The notes under the pieces: generated by a model
Told to the model about the DNA's origin: nothing
Database searches by the model: none
Seen by the model: only the letters and a program-made list of their open reading frames with translations
Assembly: GCA_021443605.1 (NCBI GenBank)
Contig: JABUTQ010000381.1
Span: forward strand, 1 to 6,261
DNA from: Bacteroidales bacterium
GTDB lineage: Bacteria; Bacteroidota; Bacteroidia; Bacteroidales; UBA932
Length of the DNA stretch: 6,261 bases
Reading direction: 5' to 3'
Position numbers and translations under genes: made by a program
Shown: positions 1-6,261 of the stretch, piece after piece
Numbering within the stretch: position 1 is the stretch's first letter
Layout of the letters: each line of letters opens with the position of its first letter

Positions 1-65
1 ATGTGCTCGATAAAGTCAAGCGCTTCTTGTGCTTTTTGCTCCTCTATGTTGTGTTCTTTTTCCAT
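1..65 (-). CDS. Probable FecR-family anti-sigma factor, N-terminal 21 codons only
   Basis: This is the start of an open reading frame cut by the left window edge. It begins with ATG at 65-63 and reads MEKEHNIEEQKAQEALDFIE, then H. That is a charged, soluble N-terminus without a signal peptide, compatible with the cytoplasmic sigma-binding domain that opens FecR-type anti-sigma factors. The identification rests mostly on context: in Bacteroidota, ECF sigma factors next to SusC/SusD genes are usually followed at once by a fecR-like gene, and here the start lies 34 bases after the sigma stop codon on the same strand. In such pairs the anti-sigma protein spans the inner membrane and receives a signal from an outer-membrane transducer. 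The visible residues are too few for a domain call, so another protein is possible. Confidence 0.55.
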   Translation of the reverse strand, partial: MEKEHNIEEQKAQEALDFIEH

Positions 66-99
66 TTACTTATATATCAACGGAGTAAAACCAAATAGG

Positions 100-618
100 T
101 TACCCGTTTAGTTTAATTCTTTCTCTGAATATTCTGAGTGCCTTTACAATGTGTTTCTTGATTGCAGCCTCAGTTACTCCCAAATCCTGTGCCGCCTCAC
201 GATATTTCTTCTTCTCTACGAAACATTTGGACAGCACTTCTGCCGTTTTGGGCGAAAATGAAGAAGATATGTCCTTTAAAGACGATATGAGCCGCTCCTT
301 CTCAATTTTTGACGCAATAGGGTCTTCTTCCAAATTGTAATTTTCCTCTTCGAGCTTCTGCATCAGAAATGCGTATTTGCTCTCAACCTTTTTGTGCCGC
401 AGATAATCGATACAACGGTTTGAGACGGATGCCACCAAAATGCGCTGCATCTGCTGATAATCCAAACCGAGATATTTTTCATAGATATTGGAGAAAACAT
501 CTGCCACAATATCCTCACAAACAGATCTTTCTCCAATTTTGTCAAAAGCAGCCCAATATGCCTTGTCATAATGGTCAAGGTAAAACTTCTTGAATTCTTT
601 GAGGGCTTGTGAAGACAT
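100..618 (-). CDS. ECF-type RNA polymerase sigma-70 factor (Bacteroidota SusC-associated family)
   Basis: This 172-residue protein has the length and two-domain layout of an ECF sigma factor. Region 2 covers about residues 5-77: a helical stretch with CEDIVADVFSNIYEKY (34-49), the core-binding helix, then MQRILVASVSNRCIDYLRHKK (57-77), matching the -10-recognising part. A charged linker (78-109) follows. Region 4 is at about 110-165, with the helix-turn-helix EAAQDLGVTEAAIKKHIVKA (141-160) that reads the -35 element. It would direct RNA polymerase to specific promoters, normally held in check by a FecR-type partner, whose probable start lies 34 bases downstream. The frame is open up to 675, but ATG at 618 is chosen: the protein alignment to the family starts there and a promoter -7 box sits at 632-625, inside the longer version. 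The target operon is not known. Confidence 0.9.
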   Translation of the reverse strand: MSSQALKEFKKFYLDHYDKAYWAAFDKIGERSVCEDIVADVFSNIYEKYLGLDYQQMQRILVASVSNRCIDYLRHKKVESKYAFLMQKLEEENYNLEEDPIASKIEKERLISSLKDISSSFSPKTAEVLSKCFVEKKKYREAAQDLGVTEAAIKKHIVKALRIFRERIKLNG

Positions 619-624
619 AACCCG

Positions 625-655
625 CAAAGGTAAAAGTTTCCGCCCTATTATCAAT
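625..655 (-). promoter_or_regulatory. Candidate Bacteroidota promoter for the sigma-factor gene
   Basis: On the minus strand TACCTTTG (632-625) matches the Bacteroidota primary-sigma -7 consensus TAnnTTTG exactly. A 19-base spacer separates it from ATTG (655-652), a three-of-four match to the -33 element TTTG. The -7 box ends six bases before the chosen ATG at 618, so the transcript would have an extremely short leader or none. The -33 half-site falls in the loop region of the inverted repeat at 636-666, so a protein bound to that repeat would compete with RNA polymerase. The match is by eye; no start site is mapped. Confidence 0.6.
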
Positions 656-666
656 AGAGCGGAAAC
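632..666 (-). terminator. Imperfect 14-bp inverted repeat with TTTT tail; candidate terminator of the SusC/SusD operon
   Basis: The plus-strand arms are GTTTCCGCCCTATT (636-649) and AATAGAGCGGAAAC (653-666), separated by the three bases ATC. They pair with one mismatch, which becomes a G-U wobble in the minus-strand RNA. In the direction of the upstream operon the hairpin starts about 50 bases after the TlpA-like stop codon and is followed by TTTT (635-632). This fits a modest Rho-independent terminator: a long stem, but only moderately GC-rich and with a short T-run. Because it also overlaps the sigma-gene promoter it may instead, or additionally, be an operator. Confidence 0.5.
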
Positions 667-714
667 CAAAAACAATCAGATTATTTCAAATATTGCTTGA
701 TTTTAGTAAGGTTA

Positions 715-1890
715 TTAAAACAATTCCGCAAGTTTATTTGCAAGCTCTTCGCCGCGGATATTCTCTGCGATTGCTTCGCCAGTAGCGACATCCACGATGT
801 ACATCAGAGGGATGAAGCGGATGTTATAAGCCTTGCTTACTGCCTCACCATTTGCCATTTCCACGCTTGAAGCTATCATGTTCGGCCAAGGAAGGTTCTC
901 TTCTTCAAGGGCTTTGCGCCATTTGGCATCGTCTGTGTCGGTAGAGATGCTGATTACGTCAAATCCCTTGTTTTTGTAGAGCTCGTATTGGGTTTTTACA
1001 TTGGGAATCTCCTTGCGGCAGGGGGCGCACCAAGATGCCCAGAAATCGACAAGGACATACTTCTTTCCTTTGCAGAGCGCTTCGAGGCTCGATTGTGAGC
1101 CGTCTGCGAGTGTGCACTTGAAAGTCGGGAATTTATGTCCGACAAGACCTTCGGGAGCAACTTGAGACTTCACATATTTTCCGTAAATCGAGTTTTGAGC
1201 ATCTGGTCCCATCTTGTCGTAGAGAGGTTTCATATCTTCGGTAAGGTAACCGGTCTGGAGGAGCATCATCAGCGGAGCCCAGAAAGAGTCTTTATTCTCA
1301 TTTACAGCAGCTTCCAGCACCTTGGGCGCCTGCTCAAAGATATATTTCTCGGTTTCGGATACTTTTTTCCAATCTTCGCTCTGTTCCAATTCTTTCAATT
1401 TGACAGCATCATTTGCACGACGGGCTTTTCCCATTTCGCTGATTATCTTGCCATAATTTTTATGCATATCGTCATAAACTTTGTTCAGTGCTTCGCGGCC
1501 TGCCATCTTCTCTTTGAGTTGTGCTTCAAGCGAAGCTCCATTAACGGTGACACCAGTCCAATCATATCGGCCATTTTCTCCGGATACTTTACCAGAGACT
1601 GAGACATTGTCTTTGGCATCTACCATAAGGACAACTCTGTCGTAACTACCTTTAACTCTGAGAAGTAAATATGCTGGCTCATTTATTTCCGGTGCAAGCT
1701 CGAATTTGCCGCCCTGTACCGTAGCTTCTGAAATAACATCGCGGACCATACAGTAAAGCTCTACGACAGTACCATCGGAAAGACCTTCGACATCTCCTTT
1801 TACAACGAATGATTTGTTTTCATCTTTGCAGCCACAGAGGAGCAACAAGGCAGAAAGACAAAATAATGATAAATGTTTTAAATGTTTCAT
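715..1890 (-). CDS. DUF4369-thioredoxin (TlpA-like) lipoprotein, thiol-disulfide oxidoreductase
   Basis: This 391-residue lipoprotein has a signal peptide ending in LCGC (Cys21 lipidated). An N-terminal beta-rich domain (about 26-120, starting SFVVKGDVEGLSDGTVVELY) resembles DUF4369. A charged helical middle (about 122-215) follows, then a thioredoxin-fold domain of the TlpA/AhpC-TSA type (about 250-391). The active site is W287-C-A-P-C291 in the context VDFWASWCAPCRKEIP, and the cis-proline is P361 in NIRFIPLMYIVD, so both catalytic cysteines are intact. The family reduces or shuffles disulfides outside the cytoplasm; the partner here is unknown. The residues after Cys21 are KDEN, which fits the minimal K-(D/E)2 surface-export signal described in Bacteroidota, so it may face outward. 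ATG 1890 is chosen over an in-frame TTG/ATG at 1923/1920 because it starts the signal peptide directly and lies 19 bases after the preceding stop. It is the last gene of its operon. Confidence 0.9.
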   Translation of the reverse strand: MKHLKHLSLFCLSALLLLCGCKDENKSFVVKGDVEGLSDGTVVELYCMVRDVISEATVQGGKFELAPEINEPAYLLLRVKGSYDRVVLMVDAKDNVSVSGKVSGENGRYDWTGVTVNGASLEAQLKEKMAGREALNKVYDDMHKNYGKIISEMGKARRANDAVKLKELEQSEDWKKVSETEKYIFEQAPKVLEAAVNENKDSFWAPLMMLLQTGYLTEDMKPLYDKMGPDAQNSIYGKYVKSQVAPEGLVGHKFPTFKCTLADGSQSSLEALCKGKKYVLVDFWASWCAPCRKEIPNVKTQYELYKNKGFDVISISTDTDDAKWRKALEEENLPWPNMIASSVEMANGEAVSKAYNIRFIPLMYIVDVATGEAIAENIRGEELANKLAELF

Positions 1891-1909
1891 AATAAAATAG
1901 TTATAAACT

Positions 1910-3565
1910 TTATTCTGCATCAAGCCAGATGAACTGCTTTACTTTTCCAGTCCCTTCGAATACCACAGGGTTCATATCGGGGCCGCCGAACATAGGTCTC
2001 CACATAGAGTTTGGTATGCCATATCCGTGATCGACCTCGTATTCATATACCTTTCCGCTTCCGGCTGCACTGTCCCATACTGCAATATACAAGATGGCAT
2101 TATATGTAGGCCAGCCACCACCTTCACCATTTTCGCAAGTTGCATAGATTGCAGTAATCTCTTCATTTGCAGCACACTCGAAGAATTTTGTTGATGCATC
2201 GCGCCCTGTTGAAGGGGAGAAGGAATAGGCGGTTTTGTCTGTGGCATAGTAGAAAGCCGAACCACCTGCATGGGCTGTATAGTATTTTGCATTTGCCAAT
2301 TCCTCTGCATTTGCAAGGCTGATTCTTGACCTGCTGCCATCTGCAGACAAATCACCATTGTCAACACGGTTGTAGAAGTTGAAGCGATAGAGGTAAAGCC
2401 CTGTCTCTTCCGGAACAATACAATAAGTATAGTTGCTGCCTGCGTTGAGAATCTTTACGGGGTCGGCCGGAAGTTTATTCGCATCAATGGGAGCAGTAGG
2501 TGATGTTGCATTGAAATTACTTATGGATGAGGCATTTAAGAAATAAGGCCTGAATTGATGATTCTTTTTGTCATAAATCACCTGACGGGCATCGATGGCA
2601 CCGGATACAGGCCTCCAAGTGGTCATGGTACATCCCATTAGATAGTCATCTGCATAATAATCACCGGCTATTGGGGCAGACCATTTACGGTCGTTTGCCT
2701 TGTTGGTATAGATGATATGCATCTTGCCGTTGTTGATAATGGCTTCGAGCCCGGTGGTGGTGGAGAAATGCGCGTTTTGTGGAGCCCACACATCCGGTGC
2801 GGTGTAGTACAGGTTGTTATCCTGCTCCATCAACTCCATTCCCACACTGTTGAAACGATAGAGTCCTTTGTCGGTGCAAACAAGGTAGGTGTTCTTTGAA
2901 TTGGACCCGCTGTGGCTGCCGCGTACCCATAGAGGCGTGCCGGGGATAGTCTTGCCGGTGGTAGAGGAGTAGAACTTGCTATAAAGTTTTTCTGGACCTG
3001 TAATCAACTGGACGCTCGAAGTGATAATCTCAAAGTCTGCAGAGCCGTCTCCGTTATCAATCAGCATATATACTCCACTCTGTTTACCGGATTGAGCCAT
3101 AGAGAGATAGCTGCCGATGGGGTCGTAGTATGCACGTAATCCGTTTTGGGGATCTTCTGCCATAAGCCTTATTAGATAGGTCTGTCCGGGCTTCAGATTG
3201 ACGATGAAATTCAGTTTTTTCTCGTAGCCAATCGTGTCGCCTTCGGGATAGACGTTCATATTTCCTATTTGTTCAGGCCTATATGAGTTGTAGTAAGATT
3301 TATATGCAACCCAGCGATACCTCAACCGCTCGGGATTCTGGTATTTTACCGGAATATCGAAAAGAATCGTATCCCCAACACTGAATGTCCTGTAAAAGGC
3401 GCTCTTATATTCGGGGGCTATCTGATCTGCCAAAAACTCAATCTTTCCTACCTGATCGTCAGGAAGGTAGTCGTAGTTGCCTTGATCTGCAATGCACGAG
3501 GTCATTGAAAACGAGGCAATTGCAAGCAGACAAGCTATTATTATCGACTTTATGTGTTTTTTCAT
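1910..3565 (-). CDS. PKD-like family lipoprotein (SusC/SusD-associated)
   Basis: This is a 551-residue lipoprotein. The signal peptide runs to MTSC (Cys24 lipidated) and is followed by IADQGNYDY (25-33), the typical opening of Bacteroidota PKD-like family lipoproteins, which are found beside SusC/SusD and DUF4843 genes. An Ig/PKD-like N-terminal part is expected from the family. The rest is beta-rich, with repeated blade-like strands: TDKGLYRF (231-238), GLYLYRF (389-395), TDKTAYSF (442-449) and a YIAVWDS...KVYEYEV segment near the C-terminus. This suggests a beta-propeller, which is inference. No catalytic motif was recognised. It probably sits on the outer membrane and binds ligand or assists the SusC/SusD complex. 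It starts 17 bases after the DUF4843 gene and ends 19 bases before the TlpA-like gene, so all are probably co-transcribed. The family assignment is fairly secure; the molecular function is unknown. Confidence 0.82.
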   Translation of the reverse strand: MKKHIKSIIIACLLAIASFSMTSCIADQGNYDYLPDDQVGKIEFLADQIAPEYKSAFYRTFSVGDTILFDIPVKYQNPERLRYRWVAYKSYYNSYRPEQIGNMNVYPEGDTIGYEKKLNFIVNLKPGQTYLIRLMAEDPQNGLRAYYDPIGSYLSMAQSGKQSGVYMLIDNGDGSADFEIITSSVQLITGPEKLYSKFYSSTTGKTIPGTPLWVRGSHSGSNSKNTYLVCTDKGLYRFNSVGMELMEQDNNLYYTAPDVWAPQNAHFSTTTGLEAIINNGKMHIIYTNKANDRKWSAPIAGDYYADDYLMGCTMTTWRPVSGAIDARQVIYDKKNHQFRPYFLNASSISNFNATSPTAPIDANKLPADPVKILNAGSNYTYCIVPEETGLYLYRFNFYNRVDNGDLSADGSRSRISLANAEELANAKYYTAHAGGSAFYYATDKTAYSFSPSTGRDASTKFFECAANEEITAIYATCENGEGGGWPTYNAILYIAVWDSAAGSGKVYEYEVDHGYGIPNSMWRPMFGGPDMNPVVFEGTGKVKQFIWLDAE

Positions 3566-3582
3566 ATCTTCTTGTTTTGATG

Positions 3583-4299
3583 TTAGTTATTAAAGTCAAC
3601 AAGCACCCCATTCTCATCCTTGAGGGGATTACCGGGATGGGCTGCGTTGTATTCGTTGAGGGCATTTGTAAACTGCACTTTGTAGTTCATCAGCTGGCTC
3701 CAGCTCATTTTTTCTGTGCTGAATTCGGTGCCTCCCGGGACGTTGGCAAGCATAAAACGATATTTCGTATCGCTATATGTGCCGAAGTATTCCTTGAGAG
3801 AGTCCCAGTTGGTGGGGCGGGTAATCTTGTCGTTCCATTTAATAAGGACGTGGTTGCTCTCCTTGACTCCCGGCTGGAAATCGTTTGAAGGGACAACTTC
3901 GATGTAGAGGCGAACCTCTTTCTGCTCAAGTTCTGCACTTCTGTTCAAAGTGACTTGGAACGTGGCGCTTGATTGCCTTGCCGGAATTGTTACCTGAGCG
4001 GGGAAGGAATAGAGAGAAGCATCTGCCGTGGTTTTTTCTTTGTTGGCCGAGATATTCACGATTCGATCCTTGTCTGATACAGTGCCCATTATAACTGCGT
4101 CTATATCAATATCCTGAGATCTTGTGCCCGGATCTGTGATAGTGAATGAGAAAGAGAGGGAGTCTGTTCCCAAAGACCATATCTCATCGGCTTCCAAACG
4201 CACGCGGGCAGTATCCTGATAGAGAAAATCTTTATTTTGGCAAGCACACAATCCAATTACGAAGAGTGCTGCTATAGATATTATATTCTTGATTTTCAT
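3583..4299 (-). CDS. DUF4843 domain-containing lipoprotein
   Basis: This 238-residue lipoprotein has a signal peptide ending in LCAC (Cys20 lipidated) followed by QNKDFLYQDTARVRLEA. The pattern of the DUF4843 family is recognisable: an ARV strand early on, a DSLSFSFTI strand, a central G-x3-DKDR motif (GTVSDKDRIVNI), and a C-terminal half with RPTNWDSLKEYFGTYSDTKY and an NxY...NPLKDENGVLVDF ending. It is largely beta-stranded, with an Ig-like look in the first half. The length is normal for the family. DUF4843 genes sit between SusD and PKD-like genes in many Bacteroidota, as here, with gaps of 15 bases upstream and 17 downstream. No enzymatic residues are visible. An accessory surface or periplasm-facing component of the uptake complex is the best inference; no function is established that I can name. 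Confidence 0.85.
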   Translation of the reverse strand: MKIKNIISIAALFVIGLCACQNKDFLYQDTARVRLEADEIWSLGTDSLSFSFTITDPGTRSQDIDIDAVIMGTVSDKDRIVNISANKEKTTADASLYSFPAQVTIPARQSSATFQVTLNRSAELEQKEVRLYIEVVPSNDFQPGVKESNHVLIKWNDKITRPTNWDSLKEYFGTYSDTKYRFMLANVPGGTEFSTEKMSWSQLMNYKVQFTNALNEYNAAHPGNPLKDENGVLVDFNN

Positions 4300-4314
4300 A
4301 TTATTCTGAGTTTA

Positions 4315-5754
4315 TTAATTGCTGTATCCTCCAAATTCCCTGTCGGTTGCGGGTATAGGCAATACATATACCGCCTTGCTTGCCGGCCGAGGTGCGCCTT
4401 CGATAATGGGGAGATTGCGGCGTTTGCAGTAGAAGAAATATTGACCCCCTTCAGCCATAAACTCCTTGCGGTATTCTTTGCCAATTTCCTCTATGAGTTC
4501 TGCCGATGAAATGCTCTTGTCGAGAGGTACTTGAGAGAGATTTCTTGCGGCGCGGACCGTTTCGAGAAGTACGAGAGCCGAGTCGCGTTGTGTCTCAGCA
4601 AGGCACTCTGCAGAGATATAGTAAATCTCAGACATTCTCAATACCGGATAGAGACCATTGTATTGGCCACCATCGCGATACCAATATTTGCTGAGATACT
4701 TTTTTTCACCATCCTGTTCAAAATTCTTGCTATAGCGGTAATCATTACCCATTCCGAGGTCGCGTTCAAAGATTTCGGCAGCCTTGTCTTCGGATGGGCT
4801 GAGGGCGTTTGCACCGCTCTCTTTTTTGAAGTATGCATCGCTTACTTTATCCCAGTCTGTAAACGGAAGTTGGAACACGTGCTCGCAAGAATAAGCGTAG
4901 TCAATTGCTGTCTTTTGAGTCTGCTCCATAGTGGTGTAGTGTACCCAGCTGAAAGGCGGTGTGACTTCGTTTTCTTTGAGGTGACTGATGAGCTCGCCTG
5001 CATATTTCTGGGCGTTCTCCTTATCTCCCATCCAAAGATATGCACGTGCAAGGGTGAGGGTTGCAGCATAGTAGTTGAACCTTCTGCCGCGGATAGTACG
5101 AGAGTAGTAGTCATACTTGTCTTTGTCTCCGAAGGCTTCGCGGGATGCAAGCAGGTCTGCGATAATGAGTTTCATAGTCTCTTCCACACTTACTTGCTGA
5201 GGGATTTCTGTGCCGTATTGCTTTGCGTAAGGCACTCCCTTTGCTTTGCTGTCCATTGCGGGGGCACAGGCAAACATACGCATCAACTCGAAATGGAGGA
5301 ATCCGCGCAGACCAAGAGCCTCGCCTTTGAAGAGGTTGTAATTATCTCCTGTGAATATATCTTTCTTATTATCAATATTTTGAATAATAATATTCACATT
5401 TGCGATACAAGAGTAAAGCTGGTTCCAAATAACATTGATGATAGCTTCTACCGATGCGTTTGTGTAGTCGTAATCCACTACGTATTTCCATACAGCGCTA
5501 TTGCTGTTGATGCTGTAATTTTGAGATAACACCTCGGCGAATCCGACACCTAAGTTTGTCTTGTACAGGCTTGTGGATGCCATATTTGTATACACACCAA
5601 CAAGTTGGTCGTTGAAACCGCTCTCGCGACTGAAGTGTTTGTCTATCTCGATTTGTGTTTTCGGTTTCACATCCAAATAAGCTTCGCAAGATGAGAATCC
5701 GATAACCATCAGCACGAGTGCCAAAGTTTTGTATATGATTGAATTCTTTTTCAT
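4315..5754 (-). CDS. RagB/SusD family nutrient-uptake outer-membrane lipoprotein
   Basis: This 479-residue lipoprotein forms the lid over the SusC channel and captures the ligand at the cell surface. The signal peptide ends in FSSC (Cys23 lipidated), followed by EAYLDVKPKTQIE, a standard SusD opening. The N-terminal helical TPR-like part (about 35-260) contains ALGLRGFLHFELMRMFACAP and TLTLARAYLWMGD-type helices. The C-terminal SusD domain carries RMSEIYYISAECLAE (373-387), VRAARNL, the EYRKEFMAEGGQYFFYCKRR block and the closing VLPIPATDREFGGYSN. All family landmarks are present, with no frameshift. It starts 15 bases after the SusC stop, the usual pairing. The short length for a SusD and the absence of neighbouring carbohydrate-active enzymes leave the ligand open: glycan, peptide or other. 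Confidence 0.95.
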   Translation of the reverse strand: MKKNSIIYKTLALVLMVIGFSSCEAYLDVKPKTQIEIDKHFSRESGFNDQLVGVYTNMASTSLYKTNLGVGFAEVLSQNYSINSNSAVWKYVVDYDYTNASVEAIINVIWNQLYSCIANVNIIIQNIDNKKDIFTGDNYNLFKGEALGLRGFLHFELMRMFACAPAMDSKAKGVPYAKQYGTEIPQQVSVEETMKLIIADLLASREAFGDKDKYDYYSRTIRGRRFNYYAATLTLARAYLWMGDKENAQKYAGELISHLKENEVTPPFSWVHYTTMEQTQKTAIDYAYSCEHVFQLPFTDWDKVSDAYFKKESGANALSPSEDKAAEIFERDLGMGNDYRYSKNFEQDGEKKYLSKYWYRDGGQYNGLYPVLRMSEIYYISAECLAETQRDSALVLLETVRAARNLSQVPLDKSISSAELIEEIGKEYRKEFMAEGGQYFFYCKRRNLPIIEGAPRPASKAVYVLPIPATDREFGGYSN

Positions 5755-5769
5755 TGTTTCGTATAGTTA

Positions 5770-6261
5770 TTAGAATGTGATTTGGGCATTTAGAGAGAAT
5801 GTGCGTGCAAACGGGTAACTTGTACCTCTTTCTACCTTGATGGAAGAAACTGTGAACAAGTTGCTTGTGTATGCGGTGATTTTCAATCTTTCAAGGAAAC
5901 AGTTTTTCATAAACTTGCAGTTTCGAAAATCGTAGTAAACGCTTAGATTTGAAAGAGTCAAGAGATTATAATCTTGAACGAAGCGTGATGTCGGATAAGT
6001 GATAGACCTGTCGGTAATGGCCTTGAACTGGGCAATGTCCCCCGGCTGCTGCCAACGTCCTGTCAACACGCGCCTGTCAACGTTGTATTCGATAGGTGCA
6101 TTCTCAACCTTTTCGACGAGTGTGGTGTTGTACATCTGGCCACCCCAGCGATAGTTTGCGGTGATGCTGAATCCCCAGCCGTTTATCTCACCATTGATGC
6201 CGATGTTGCCATTGTATTTGGGCATATAGTCTCCGCATACCACCTGATCGTTTATATCATA
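5770..6261 (-). CDS. SusC/RagA family TonB-dependent outer-membrane transporter, C-terminal 163 residues
   Basis: Only the last 163 codons are present; the frame is open to the right window edge and starts in mid-gene with YDINDQ. The segment covers the final strands of the 22-stranded barrel. Recognisable SusC landmarks in order are the MPKYNGNIGINGEINGWGFS strand, a WxxPGD motif followed by IAQFKAITD, PTSRFVQDYNLLTLSNLSVY (90-109, the conserved R-N-L strand), TSNLFT (132-137, counterpart of the usual NLFT), and YPFARTFSLNAQITF. The last residue is phenylalanine, the usual C-terminal signal for insertion by the BAM complex. The protein imports its ligand across the outer membrane using TonB energy together with the SusD partner 15 bases downstream. 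Whether it carries an N-terminal extension for sigma/anti-sigma signalling cannot be seen here. Confidence 0.93.
   Translation of the reverse strand, partial: YDINDQVVCGDYMPKYNGNIGINGEINGWGFSITANYRWGGQMYNTTLVEKVENAPIEYNVDRRVLTGRWQQPGDIAQFKAITDRSITYPTSRFVQDYNLLTLSNLSVYYDFRNCKFMKNCFLERLKITAYTSNLFTVSSIKVERGTSYPFARTFSLNAQITF

Noticed and set aside
619..675. Upstream in-frame extension of the sigma factor starting at 675, adding a hydrophobic 19-residue segment.
   Set aside because: The extension would be encoded by the inverted repeat and the -7 promoter box, and ECF sigma factors have no such hydrophobic leader. ATG 618 gives the normal length.
712..717. Tandem stop codons TAATAA at the end of the TlpA-like gene, also at the ends of the SusC and SusD genes.
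   Set aside because: Real in the sequence, but expected by chance in AT-rich spacers and absent after the DUF4843, PKD-like and sigma genes, so not treated as a signal.
1135..1602. Open frame of 155 codons on the plus strand, antisense to the TlpA-like gene.
   Set aside because: It overlaps a well-supported gene, its translation resembles no family, and all other genes run on the opposite strand.
1891..1923. Alternative start of the TlpA-like protein at 1923 (TTG) or 1920 (ATG), overlapping the end of the PKD-like gene.
   Set aside because: The start at 1890 puts a normal signal peptide and lipobox directly at the N-terminus. The added eleven residues would be an atypical pre-signal extension.
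3385..3888. Plus-strand open frame of 167 codons spanning the junction between the DUF4843 and PKD-like genes.
   Set aside because: It crosses two convincing minus-strand lipoprotein genes and the 17-base gap between them. Its translation shows no domain.
4531..5529. Long open frame of 332 codons on the plus strand, antisense to the SusD gene.
   Set aside because: It lies wholly inside a textbook SusD gene. Its translation is rich in Cys, Val and Ile without any recognisable domain, as expected for a reverse-strand shadow, and no promoter is apparent.

Overview
The window looks like part of a Bacteroidota (Bacteroidales-type, probably gut) chromosome. The evidence is a SusC/SusD pair, several lipoproteins with Bacteroidota-style signal peptides, a start of an ORF directly after a sigma-70-like ECF factor as in sigma/FecR pairs, AT-rich start regions without Shine-Dalgarno sequences, and a TAnnTTTG -7 promoter box. 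I cannot name a genus from the sequence alone. Every gene I can support lies on the minus strand, so transcription runs from high to low coordinates.

Region 1 (6261 down to 715) is the distal part of one tightly packed operon. It contains the C-terminal end of a SusC/RagA TonB-dependent outer-membrane transporter (cut by the window edge), a SusD/RagB lipoprotein, a DUF4843-type lipoprotein, a PKD-like family lipoprotein, and a DUF4369-thioredoxin (TlpA-like) lipoprotein. The four gaps are only 15, 15, 17 and 19 bases, which supports a single transcript. SusC and SusD would form the outer-membrane uptake complex. The next two lipoproteins are probably accessory ligand-binding or scaffold proteins, and the last is a thiol-disulfide oxidoreductase. 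No glycoside hydrolase, lyase or peptidase is visible, so the substrate cannot be read from this window.

Region 2 (714 down to 619) is a 96-base intergenic gap. It holds a 14-bp imperfect inverted repeat with a 3-base loop, followed on the minus strand by TTTT, which is a plausible terminator for region 1. It also holds a Bacteroidota-type promoter whose -33 half-site lies in the centre of that same inverted repeat and whose -7 box ends six bases before the next ATG.

Region 3 (618 down to 1) is the start of a second transcription unit: an ECF sigma-70 factor and, 34 bases later, the first 21 codons of a probable FecR-type anti-sigma factor that runs off the window. Such pairs normally lie upstream of the susC they control, so this pair may belong to a further SusC/SusD locus beyond base 1 or may regulate the operon in region 1. 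The window does not decide which.

I saw no tRNA, rRNA, CRISPR array, insertion sequence or origin. The families are known; the novelty is mainly in the unknown substrate, the promoter/terminator overlap, and the possible surface location of the thioredoxin lipoprotein.
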